Of a stretch of DNA of 64,000 bases, positions 56,491-64,000 are shown in pieces. Source of the DNA: Crassaminicella indica (GTDB lineage: Bacteria > Bacillota > Clostridia > Peptostreptococcales > Thermotaleaceae); NCBI RefSeq assembly GCF_019203185.1, contig NZ_CP078093.1, forward strand, positions 248,001 through 312,000, given 5' to 3'. Position numbers and translations under genes: made by a program. How positions within the stretch are numbered: position 1 is the stretch's first letter; every line of letters starts with the position of its first letter. The notes under the pieces were generated by a model. That model searched no databases. It had not been told where the DNA came from and worked only from the letters and a program-made list of their open reading frames with translations.

Positions 56491-57408
56491 TTATTTCATT
56501 GCATTCTTTATCAATCGATTATTCAATATTTCTGCCGCATTATATCCCATTCTCTTCTGTCTATGATTTCTAGCTGCTGCTTCTATAATCATAGCTAAAT
56601 TTCTTCCTGGTTTTATTGGAATAGTTATTTTATAAACATTCACTCCAAGAATCTCTATAAATTCCTCATCCATTCCCAATCGATCATATTGCTTATCTGG
56701 ACTCCAATTTTCCATTTCAATGACCAACTCAATCTTCTTTTTATCTCTTACAGCTCCTACACCATATAGGTGTTGAATATCTAATATGCCAATTCCTCTA
56801 AGCTCCATAAAATGTCTAATCACTTCTGGAGCACTTCCCTCTAAGCTATCATTATCTTTCTTCTTGATTTCTACAGCATCATCTGCTACCAATCTATGTC
56901 CTCTTTTAATTAATTCTAGTGCTGTTTCGCTTTTTCCAATACCACTTTCACCCATAATAAGTATCCCAATACCGTACACATCTACCAATACTCCATGTCT
57001 TGTAATAACAGGTGCTAGCTTATCCTCTAAATAGTTTGTCAGCTGACTGATAAATTTTGTAGTGCTTATTTTTGTTCTAAGCAGTGGACGTCCAAATTTT
57101 TCAGCTGCCTCTAAGCATTCATTATGTATTCCTAAATCTCTTGCAATCACTACACATGGTACTGGATGAGAGAATAATTTTTCTGCTCTTTTTTTTCTAA
57201 CTTCCTTACAAATACTGTCAAAATACGTCCATTCTACTTTTCCTACTACTTGAACTCTTTCATAAGCAAAATATTTATAAAATCCTGCTAATTGAAGCCC
57301 AGGCCTATTTATATCAGTTTCCCTAATATTTATTTCTTCCTTTTCTGGTCTATAAATTACCTCTAGTTGTAAATCTTTTATCAATTCATCAATAGTTACA
57401 AAAGCCAT
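56491..57408 (-). CDS. hprK: HPr kinase/phosphorylase
   Basis: A 305-residue bifunctional enzyme that phosphorylates Ser46 of HPr and Crh and removes the phosphate. Walker A is GESGIGKSETALELI near 153, ADDAVEI near 177, and the K signature region MELRGIGILDIQHLYGVGAV near 202-221. AAGGAG ribosome site before ATG. The Arg15 HPr paralogue at 41000 is a likely substrate. Usually next to murB; here separated by the hydrogenase block and the solute-binding gene. Confidence 0.95.
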   Translation of the reverse strand: MAFVTIDELIKDLQLEVIYRPEKEEINIRETDINRPGLQLAGFYKYFAYERVQVVGKVEWTYFDSICKEVRKKRAEKLFSHPVPCVVIARDLGIHNECLEAAEKFGRPLLRTKISTTKFISQLTNYLEDKLAPVITRHGVLVDVYGIGILIMGESGIGKSETALELIKRGHRLVADDAVEIKKKDNDSLEGSAPEVIRHFMELRGIGILDIQHLYGVGAVRDKKKIELVIEMENWSPDKQYDRLGMDEEFIEILGVNVYKITIPIKPGRNLAMIIEAAARNHRQKRMGYNAAEILNNRLIKNAMK

Positions 57409-57455
57409 AGCTACCTACTCCTTATCTTTTATACTTCGTTTTTAAGTTGTTTATC

Positions 57456-57689
57456 TATAGGGATCCAACTTCAACATAAAAAAAATATATAAAGATAAGT
57501 GAATGACTTCGATAACTTTTGTAAAAAAACTTACTGAAATTTCATAAAAAATACGTTAAGAACCTTCATTGTTTGAACGAAGTGAGTTTTGAAGGTTTAG
57601 TATTTTTTCATGGAATGAAGTTTTGTTTTTTCAAAAGTTATCTGGAATGAACTGTTCTTTATATTTCATTTTGAAGTTGGATCCCTATA
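57456..57689. mobile_element. 234-bp MITE-like palindromic element
   Basis: The ends are perfect 18-bp inverted repeats: TATAGGGATCCAACTTCA at 57456-57473 and its reverse complement at 57672-57689. Inside, further stretches pair across the centre (GATAACTTTTG with CAAAAGTTATC; AACCTTCA with TGAAGGTT), so nearly the whole element can fold into one long hairpin. No coding capacity. It lies between the hprK start and a secreted-protein gene. It may instead be a structured RNA. Confidence 0.75.
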
Positions 57690-57730
57690 TATTATACCTA
57701 AGTTCATAGTTAAGTGTCCATTTTTCTTTT

Positions 57731-58282
57731 TTAATCTGCTAAAATCATTCCCCGGGCAATGTTTTCTCTATTTAACACAATTCCAACAATATCTCCAACC
57801 TTTAAATCATCAAAATCTAAATTCATTTTTTTATCATTTCTTTGATAAATAATAATGATATTTTCAGAAGCCTTTATATTTGGTTCTATTGAAATACTGT
57901 TGTCATCAAAATGTTGCTCAATAGTTATGATTTTATTTGCTTTATCTATTTTTAGAATTTCTCCATATATAAAATTTTCTCCTTTGTATGGATTAGACTG
58001 TGGAAAATCTTGAAAGTCAAAGTTGTTTTTTAAGGTTAGTGTATTATTTTCTTTATTGTAGCTGCTAAAACAATTGAGTTTTTCAGATAAAAGGGGAATA
58101 GGAATATACAAATTGCCTTCATAATAGATAGTTTTTAAGTTTTCACTTTTTTGATTTACAACAACATTTGTATCATTTAAGTAAGCTTTGATAATTTCAA
58201 AGCTTTTTGTTGTAAATGATACAGATGCTGTAAACATAAATATACACAAAACAACTAGACTTTTTTTAAGCAAAGATTTCAT
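57731..58282 (-). CDS. secreted protein with copper-amine-oxidase-N-like domain
   Basis: A 183-residue protein with a signal peptide (KSLLKKSLVVLCIFMFTASV). Residues about 30-90 show the short beta repeat typical of Cu_amine_oxidN1-type surface domains (YEGNLYIPIPLLSEKLNC). The C-terminal half is another small beta domain (NKIITIEQHF). ATG at 58282 has CAAGGAGG upstream; the frame is open 21 codons further but that part is untranslated. Unknown function. The next gene has a related N-terminal part. Confidence 0.7.
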   Translation of the reverse strand: MKSLLKKSLVVLCIFMFTASVSFTTKSFEIIKAYLNDTNVVVNQKSENLKTIYYEGNLYIPIPLLSEKLNCFSSYNKENNTLTLKNNFDFQDFPQSNPYKGENFIYGEILKIDKANKIITIEQHFDDNSISIEPNIKASENIIIIYQRNDKKMNLDFDDLKVGDIVGIVLNRENIARGMILAD

Positions 58283-58379
58283 AATAATTCCTCCTTGACA
58301 ATTTTTATATTCTAATTGTAAACAAGGAGGTAAAAAAATATACATATTTTATATTAAAGATGGAATAATAATTTTTTAT

Positions 58380-59651
58380 TTAAAATATTTGTTTTTGTGT
58401 TTCTAATAAAGCCTTTTGTAACCTTTGATAATCTTTACGATTTAGTAATAGATCCTTTTTCTGTTCATAATCTCGAATAGATTTTTTTATAGGTAAAATT
58501 CTGTAATCTAATCCATTTTTGGTATAGGATTTATCTACCCAAGTAGGAACAAATGAAACATTTGCAATCTCTGTTTTATTTGTTTTGAAATTTTTTGTAA
58601 TATCTAAAATTGTAATTAATCCACTATCCGTATATCTTTTTCTTTGGTCTGATACAAAATTTCCTTGAGAATAAATGACAAAGCATTTCTTTTTTTCCCC
58701 ATCTATAGTTGTAACTTCTTTAATTTTGGCTGGTTGAATCACATGAGGATGACCTCCTAAAATAATATCTACTCCGTGCTTAAATAAAAAGTCTACTAAT
58801 TCTTCTTGAGATTTATTTTGTTTTCTTTTATATTCTTGACCAAAATGAAGACTAAAAATGATTAAATCAACATTTTGTTCTTTTGCTTTATGAATATCCT
58901 GAAGCATTTTCTCTTTATTTATAATATTGACAGCAGCAGGATTTTCTTTTGGGATAGGAATACCATTGGTTCCATAAGTATAGCTTATCAAAGCTATTTT
59001 AATACCTTTTATATTTTCTATTAAGAGAATATTCCTTTCTTCTTTATTTCTAAAGGTTCCTGTATGCTTTAAGCCAAGCTGATCTAATATATCTAGAGTA
59101 TGTATGATTCCATAATTTCTTCTATCAAGAGAATGATTGTTTGCTGTTGTGATTACATCAAAGCCAATCTCCTTAAGGGTAACCCCTAGTTGTTCTGGAG
59201 TATTAAAGGTTGGATAGCCACTATATTTCTTTTTTGCACCTGAAAAGGTAGTTTCTAAATTCCCAATGGCTAAATCAGCTGATTCTATATATGGCTTGAT
59301 AGGATTAAAACAAGATGAAAAATCATATGTACCATTTTTATAAGCAGATATGTATTGAGTATTATGGCACATAATATCTCCTACTGAAGCAATTCTTACA
59401 TTAGCAGTTTTTTCAGATTTTTTTAAAGATATATTATTATATTGGATTGTATAAGGAATAGATTCAGTTAAAAGCCATATAGGAATCAATAATTCTTTTT
59501 CATAATATAGATTTAGTGCATAGTTTCTCTCTTTAGTTTTGTCTTTTAAATTAGCTTTCATGGTTTTAGATTGTTCTTCTGCAAAAGCTATAGATGTTGT
59601 AAGAATACATATGATAAAAAGAATAAATGTTTTTTTTAATAGATTATGCAT
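58380..59651 (-). CDS. CapA-family (poly-gamma-glutamate synthesis type) secreted protein
   Basis: A 423-residue exported protein with signal peptide ending near SIAFAEE. An N-terminal about 60 residues resemble the oxidase-N-like domain of the neighbour (YEKELLIPIWLLTESIP). The CapA metallophosphatase-like domain follows: ASVGDIMCHNTQ near 95, GNLETTFSG near 132, TTANNHSLDR near 172, SLHFGQEY near 250, and LGGHPHVIQP near 285. AAGGAGGG ribosome site before ATG 59651. No capsule genes are nearby, so its substrate is unknown. Confidence 0.88.
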   Translation of the reverse strand: MHNLLKKTFILFIICILTTSIAFAEEQSKTMKANLKDKTKERNYALNLYYEKELLIPIWLLTESIPYTIQYNNISLKKSEKTANVRIASVGDIMCHNTQYISAYKNGTYDFSSCFNPIKPYIESADLAIGNLETTFSGAKKKYSGYPTFNTPEQLGVTLKEIGFDVITTANNHSLDRRNYGIIHTLDILDQLGLKHTGTFRNKEERNILLIENIKGIKIALISYTYGTNGIPIPKENPAAVNIINKEKMLQDIHKAKEQNVDLIIFSLHFGQEYKRKQNKSQEELVDFLFKHGVDIILGGHPHVIQPAKIKEVTTIDGEKKKCFVIYSQGNFVSDQRKRYTDSGLITILDITKNFKTNKTEIANVSFVPTWVDKSYTKNGLDYRILPIKKSIRDYEQKKDLLLNRKDYQRLQKALLETQKQIF

Positions 59652-59746
59652 GAAAATTCCCTCCTTATATCTCGGCGCTATCCCCATATTTTGTACAATA
59701 AATCAAATACAATTTTAGGGATGTTTTCAATGTTATGTTAGAAAAA

Positions 59747-61633
59747 TTAATATTGATTTTCGTATAGATATTTTGTATTCTTAGCAAAATAATCTTTTAC
59801 CGACTGTGCTGCTTTTTTATTCATTCCTTCTACTTGACTCAATTCTTCTATGGAAGCTTTTTTTATTTTATCTATAGAACCAAAATGCTTTAATAATGCA
59901 ATCCTTCTCTTTTTTCCAATGCCCGGTATTTCCTCTAATACAGACTTTACGATAGTTTTTCCTCTTAAGCTTTTATGATATGTAATAGCAAATCGATGAG
60001 TCTCTTCTTGTATTTTTCCAATCAATTGAAATACCTGTTTGCTTTTTTTTATATTTAGTTCCTTCCTTTCATAAATCAAATCCTTTGTTTTATGCTTATC
60101 ATCCTTTACCATTCCTGCTGTAGGAATATTAATCCCTAATGCAAATAAAACCTCTAATACTGCATTTACTTGACCTAAGCCTCCATCTATTAGTATAAGA
60201 TCTGGAAATTTAGAAAACTTTCCTTCATCATCTAAAATTCCTTTTTTCTTTAAATTCTCTTTTTCTTCTAAGCCTCTTTTAAATCTTCTATAAATAACCT
60301 CCTGCATACTCTTATAATCATTTGGTCCTTCTATAGTTTTAATCTTGAATCTCCGATAATCACTATATTTTGGTTTTCCATTTTCAAATACAACCATAGA
60401 AGCAACTGAATGAACTCCCTGTATATTTGAAATGTCAAAGCTTTCTATTCTAAAAGGTGGATTTTTCAACCCTAAATATGCTCCTAATGCTTTTATTGCT
60501 CCTTCACTATTTTCTCGATCCTTTATTAGTTTTTCTCTAAATTGTTCTAATATCTCTATAGCATTTTTATGAACAAGCTGAAGTAAGCTTTTTTTCTCTC
60601 CCCTTTGAGGAATTTTTACTGTTACCTTTGATCCCTTCTTAGCAGAAAGCCATTTTTCAATGAGCTTTACATCTTCTGCTTTATCTTGAAGTAAAATTTC
60701 CTTTGGTACAAATGCTGTTCCAGCATAAAATTGCTTAATAAATGCACTGTTTATCTCTCCCCTTGCATTTTCTTCAGATGCTCTTAACATATAATGCTCT
60801 CTTCCCATAAGTTTTCCACCTCTTATAAAAAAAACCATCACACAAGCATTGTCAACCCCTCTTGCCATAGCTATCAAATCCTGATCGGTTTCTGATGATG
60901 AAACTATTTTTTGTTTTTCCATAATACTATAAATAGCGGCAATTTGATCTCGATATTCCGCTGCCTTTTCAAAATTCATTCTACTTGCTGCTTCCTTCAT
61001 TTTCATTTCTATCTTCTTCACTAATTCCTCATGCTTTCCACTCAAGAATAAAATAATTTCATCAATCATTTTCATATAATCTTCATGATTTATGTCTTCA
61101 CTGCAAGGTCCTAAACATCTGCCAATATGATAATTAAGGCATGGTCTGTCTGTAGTTTTTTCAAGATTTTTGTTGCAGGTTCTCAAGGGATAAAATTTTT
61201 TTAGCATTTCAATGGTTTGATTTACTGCCCCTGCATTGATATAAGGACCAAAATATCTAGCCCCATCCTTTATAACTTTTCTTGTTTTTAGTACTCGTGG
61301 ATATTTTTCTCCTAATGTAACCTTTATATAAGGGTACTGCTTGTCATCTCTAAGGAGTACATTATACTTTGGTTGATGTTTTTTTATAAGATTTGCCTCA
61401 AGTATTAATGCCTCTACCTCAGAATCTGTTAAAATATATTCAAATTCAGCGATATTACTTACCATTGCCCTTACCTTTGGTGGGTGGTTTTTTGAAGATT
61501 GAAAATACTGCCTAATCCTATTCTTTAATGATATGGCCTTTCCAACATAAATAATTTCTCCTGATTCATTTTTCATCAAATAAACACCAGGATTTTCTGG
61601 TAATTTCTTTAGCTGTTCTTTTATCTCAAACAT
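59747..61633 (-). CDS. uvrC: excinuclease ABC subunit C
   Basis: A 628-residue nucleotide-excision repair nuclease. The N-terminal GIY-YIG domain is PGVYLMKNESGEIIYVGKA near 14-32. A Cys-rich segment (RPCLNYHIGRCLGPC near 163) and UVR motif (AASRMNFEKAAEYRDQ near 211) follow. The RNase H-like second nuclease has SFDISNIQG near 400 and ILIDGGLGQ near 480. C-terminal helix-hairpin-helix (IPGIGKKRRIALLKHFGSI). Forms the UvrABC system with uvrA just upstream. Confidence 0.97.
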   Translation of the reverse strand: MFEIKEQLKKLPENPGVYLMKNESGEIIYVGKAISLKNRIRQYFQSSKNHPPKVRAMVSNIAEFEYILTDSEVEALILEANLIKKHQPKYNVLLRDDKQYPYIKVTLGEKYPRVLKTRKVIKDGARYFGPYINAGAVNQTIEMLKKFYPLRTCNKNLEKTTDRPCLNYHIGRCLGPCSEDINHEDYMKMIDEIILFLSGKHEELVKKIEMKMKEAASRMNFEKAAEYRDQIAAIYSIMEKQKIVSSSETDQDLIAMARGVDNACVMVFFIRGGKLMGREHYMLRASEENARGEINSAFIKQFYAGTAFVPKEILLQDKAEDVKLIEKWLSAKKGSKVTVKIPQRGEKKSLLQLVHKNAIEILEQFREKLIKDRENSEGAIKALGAYLGLKNPPFRIESFDISNIQGVHSVASMVVFENGKPKYSDYRRFKIKTIEGPNDYKSMQEVIYRRFKRGLEEKENLKKKGILDDEGKFSKFPDLILIDGGLGQVNAVLEVLFALGINIPTAGMVKDDKHKTKDLIYERKELNIKKSKQVFQLIGKIQEETHRFAITYHKSLRGKTIVKSVLEEIPGIGKKRRIALLKHFGSIDKIKKASIEELSQVEGMNKKAAQSVKDYFAKNTKYLYENQY

Positions 61634-61731
61634 TTTTTGCCTCTCATTTCTACATAAACTTTACAATTATTATGTTAATATATAAATAGCTTATTAACAT
61701 GGCTATTTTAAAATCAATAAGGAGGTAATGT

Positions 61732-61794
61732 ATGGAAATTATAGCTGCTATTTTAATATTTGTAGTAATTGGTGTAATTATTGTTTCTTTGTAA
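61732..61794 (+). CDS. 20-residue hydrophobic membrane peptide
   Basis: MEIIAAILIFVVIGVIIVSL, a single membrane helix with an acidic second residue. The AAGGAGGTAATGT ribosome site is near-perfect and properly spaced. It resembles KdpF-like or small toxin-like membrane peptides, but neither kdp genes nor an antisense RNA can be seen. It is the only plus-strand candidate between uvrC and uvrA. Confidence 0.5.
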   Translation: MEIIAAILIFVVIGVIIVSL

Positions 61795-61803
61795 AGGAAA
61801 CTA

Positions 61804-61831
61804 TCGGTTAATCAATTTAATGATTCACCGA
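61804..61831. terminator. hairpin between the small peptide gene and uvrA
   Basis: TCGGT-T-AATCA pairs with TGATT-C-ACCGA, one mismatch, between convergent genes. A T-run (TTTTTT) occurs about 12 nt later on the plus strand only. Confidence 0.45.
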
Positions 61832-61838
61832 CAGCCCC

Positions 61839-64000
61839 TTACTTTTTTATTTCAAAAATCTTCTTAAGATACATGCCCGTATAAGACCCAGGAATCTTAG
61901 CAATCTCTTCTGGTGTACCACATCCTACGATTTGACCTCCACGATCTCCTCCATCTGGTCCTAAATCGATAATATAGTCACATGCCTTAATCACATCTAA
62001 ATTGTGTTCTATGACAAGTACCGTATTGCCACCTTCTACAAGTCGATTTAATACCCCAATTAATTTATGGATATCCGCAATATGAAGACCTGTAGTTGGT
62101 TCATCTAAAATATATAAAGTCTTTCCTGTACTTCTTTTGCTTAACTCTGTGGCAAGCTTTACCCTCTGAGCTTCTCCACCAGATAATTGAGTAGATGGCT
62201 GACCTAGTTTTATATAACCAAGACCTACTTCATATAAAGTAGCTAGCTTTCTTTTAATCCCTGGAACATTTTCAAAAAAGCTCAATGCTTCCTCTACTGT
62301 CATATCTAAAACATCTGAAATAGATTTTCCTTTATATTTTACCTCTAAGGTTTCTCTGTTGTATCTTTTCCCTTTACACACATCACAAGGCACATAAACA
62401 TCTGGAAGAAAATGCATCTCTATTTTGATTATCCCATCTCCTCTACAAGCCTCGCATCTTCCACCCTTTACATTAAAGCTGAATCTTCCCTTTTGATAAC
62501 CTCTCATTTTTGCTTCAGGCACTTTTGCAAATAAATCTCTTATCAAATCAAAAACCCCTGTATAAGTTGCAGGATTAGATCTTGGAGTTCTTCCTATAGG
62601 AGATTGATCAATGGCTATTACTTTATCAATATACTCAATTCCCTTTATTTCTTTATGCTTTCCAGGTCTAGCTTTTGTACGATGTAAATTCATAGCAATA
62701 GCTTTATAAAATATTTCATTTACTAAGGTACTCTTTCCTGATCCAGATACCCCTGTAACACAAGTAAATACTCCTAGTGGAAAATCTACATTGATATTTT
62801 TTAAGTTATTTTCCTTAGCCCCTAATACCTTGATCCATTTTCCATTAGGCTTTCTTCTTACCTTTGGAATTTCTATTTTCTTCTTACCAGATAAATATTG
62901 TCCTGTAATAGAAGCCTCACATGCTTTAATTTCTTCCACAGATCCTGCTGCGATAATGTTTCCACCATGCTCTCCCGCACCAGGTCCTATATCAATAATA
63001 TAGTCTGCTGCATACATCGTATCCTCATCGTGCTCAACTACAATTAATGTATTGCCTAAATCTGTCAAATTCCTAAGAGTTTTGATAAGTTTTTCATTAT
63101 CCTTTTGATGAAGCCCTATACTTGGCTCATCTAATATATAAAGCACGCCCACAAGGCTTGAACCAATCTGAGTTGCAAGGCGTATTCTTTGAGATTCTCC
63201 TCCTGAAAGAGTACCAGCAGAACGAGAAAGTGTTAAATAATCTAGCCCTACATCTACTAAAAATCCCAATCTTTCATTGATTTCCTTTAATATCTGCTTT
63301 GCAATAATTTTGTTTTTTTCAGAAAACTCTATTTTGGTGAAAAACTCTAACGCTTGTCTAATAGAAATTTCTGTGATTTGTGAAATATTTTTTCCACCAA
63401 TTTTTACAGAAAGAACCTCTGGTTTAAGCCTTGCTCCATTACATGAAGCGCAAGGAGTAAGTCTCATAAACGTTTCAATCTTTTCTCGCATATAATCGGA
63501 GTTGGTTTCTTTATATCTTCTTTCTAAATTATGAATAATACCTTCAAAGGAAGAACGGTATTTCCTCATGCCTCCAAATTTGCTTTCATATGTAAATTCT
63601 ATAGTTTTTTCTCCTGTTCCATATAAAAGCTCCTTCATAAAAGCTTTTGGAAGCTTTTCAATAGGCAATTTTAAATCTACACCATGCTTCTTTGCAAGTG
63701 AATTGATCATTTCAAAATAATAAGTGCCTTCACTGGCATTTGCCATAGGAGCAATACCTCCTTCTTCAATGCTCAAAGAAGGATCTGGAATGACTAGTTC
63801 TGGATCAACTCTTTGAAGATATCCAATCCCATTACAATCACTACAAGCTCCATAAGGACTGTTAAAGGAAAACATTCTTGGCTCTAATTCTTCAATGCCA
63901 ATGCCATGCTCTGGACATGAAAACTTTGTGCTAAAAGTTAAATCTTCTCCATCCATAATACTCACAATCACTAATCCATCAGATAAAGAAAGAGTCGTTT
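61839..64000 (-). CDS. uvrA: excinuclease ABC subunit A (5' part outside window)
   Basis: The frame is open to the window edge ([19 protein letters not shown]), so about the last 720 residues are seen. Zinc module [13 protein letters not shown] signature [10 protein letters not shown], Walker [14 protein letters not shown] in the first half; second Walker [11 protein letters not shown], zinc finger CEACRGDG...[20 protein letters not shown] and [12 protein letters not shown] in the second half. Damage recognition protein of nucleotide-excision repair, with uvrC downstream. Confidence 0.97.
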   Translation of the reverse strand, partial: TTLSLSDGLVIVSIMDGEDLTFSTKFSCPEHGIGIEELEPRMFSFNSPYGACSDCNGIGYLQRVDPELVIPDPSLSIEEGGIAPMANASEGTYYFEMINSLAKKHGVDLKLPIEKLPKAFMKELLYGTGEKTIEFTYESKFGGMRKYRSSFEGIIHNLERRYKETNSDYMREKIETFMRLTPCASCNGARLKPEVLSVKIGGKNISQITEISIRQALEFFTKIEFSEKNKIIAKQILKEINERLGFLVDVGLDYLTLSRSAGTLSGGESQRIRLATQIGSSLVGVLYILDEPSIGLHQKDNEKLIKTLRNLTDLGNTLIVVEHDEDTMYAADYIIDIGPGAGEHGGNIIAAGSVEEIKACEASITGQYLSGKKKIEIPKVRRKPNGKWIKVLGAKENNLKNINVDFPLGVFTCVTGVSGSGKSTLVNEIFYKAIAMNLHRTKARPGKHKEIKGIEYIDKVIAIDQSPIGRTPRSNPATYTGVFDLIRDLFAKVPEAKMRGYQKGRFSFNVKGGRCEACRGDGIIKIEMHFLPDVYVPCDVCKGKRYNRETLEVKYKGKSISDVLDMTVEEALSFFENVPGIKRKLATLYEVGLGYIKLGQPSTQLSGGEAQRVKLATELSKRSTGKTLYILDEPTTGLHIADIHKLIGVLNRLVEGGNTVLVIEHNLDVIKACDYIIDLGPDGGDRGGQIVGCGTPEEIAKIPGSYTGMYLKKIFEIKK

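Overview
The window is a low-GC chromosomal segment of an anaerobic member of the Clostridia (Firmicutes). This is inferred from AT-rich DNA with strong AGGAGG-type ribosome sites, a whiA-yvcK-rapZ-murB-uvrC-uvrA gene order, HPr kinase plus an HPr paralogue, an NAD(P)-linked [FeFe] hydrogenase with its maturases, a CD3072/CD3073-type gene pair, and type I-B-like CRISPR repeats. The species cannot be named from this sequence.

Layout. 1-4.0 kb: a sigma-54 cassette. A bacterial enhancer-binding protein diverges from a DMT transporter and a GltD-like oxidoreductase (cut by the window start), with a visible -24/-12 promoter and a 19-bp-arm dyad between them. 4-7.2 kb: clpX-clpP-tig. 7.2-9.5 kb: a 46-residue Cys-rich protein with a consensus promoter and operator-like dyad, diverging from a short FtsH-like protease. 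9.5-14.2 kb: thrC, a methyltransferase, and a protein fusing an SF1 helicase, a PD-(D/E)XK nuclease-like domain and a LexA/S24 autoprotease-like domain. 14.6-25.5 kb is the plastic zone. It has two CRISPR arrays (30 and 32 repeats) transcribed on the minus strand, each followed upstream by a near-identical leader and a copy of a TudS-like/ECF gene pair. This is a segmental duplication in which the second copy has suffered deletions. No cas gene lies in the window. TnpB, IS3 and ISL3 fossils and an Rpn-type nuclease gene surround the arrays. 25.5-30.5 kb: an M50 protease, an AraC regulator divergent from a MATE exporter, and a dead IS3 element.

30.5-64 kb is mostly housekeeping on the minus strand: rlmD, thioesterase, pyk, a 60-residue protein, dnaE, a CBS/DRTGG regulator, an HD-GYP protein; then crh-like HPr, whiA, NUDIX, yvcK, rapZ, PHP phosphatase, murB; a sugar-type solute-binding protein; hydF, hydG and a TM1266-like regulator; the hndABCD-type bifurcating hydrogenase operon; hprK; a 234-bp MITE-like palindrome; two secreted proteins with copper-amine-oxidase-N-like domains, one a CapA phosphodiesterase-like protein; uvrC; a 20-residue membrane peptide; and the 3' part of uvrA, cut by the window end.

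Genes that appear to work together are ClpXP with trigger factor (protein quality control), HndABCD with HydF/HydG and the TM1266 regulator (H2 metabolism), HprK with the Crh-like HPr (carbon regulation), and UvrA with UvrC (excision repair). The most unusual items are the helicase-nuclease-S24 fusion, the duplicated CRISPR/TudS-ECF segment, the sigma-54 cassette, the MITE-like palindrome and the Arg15 HPr.
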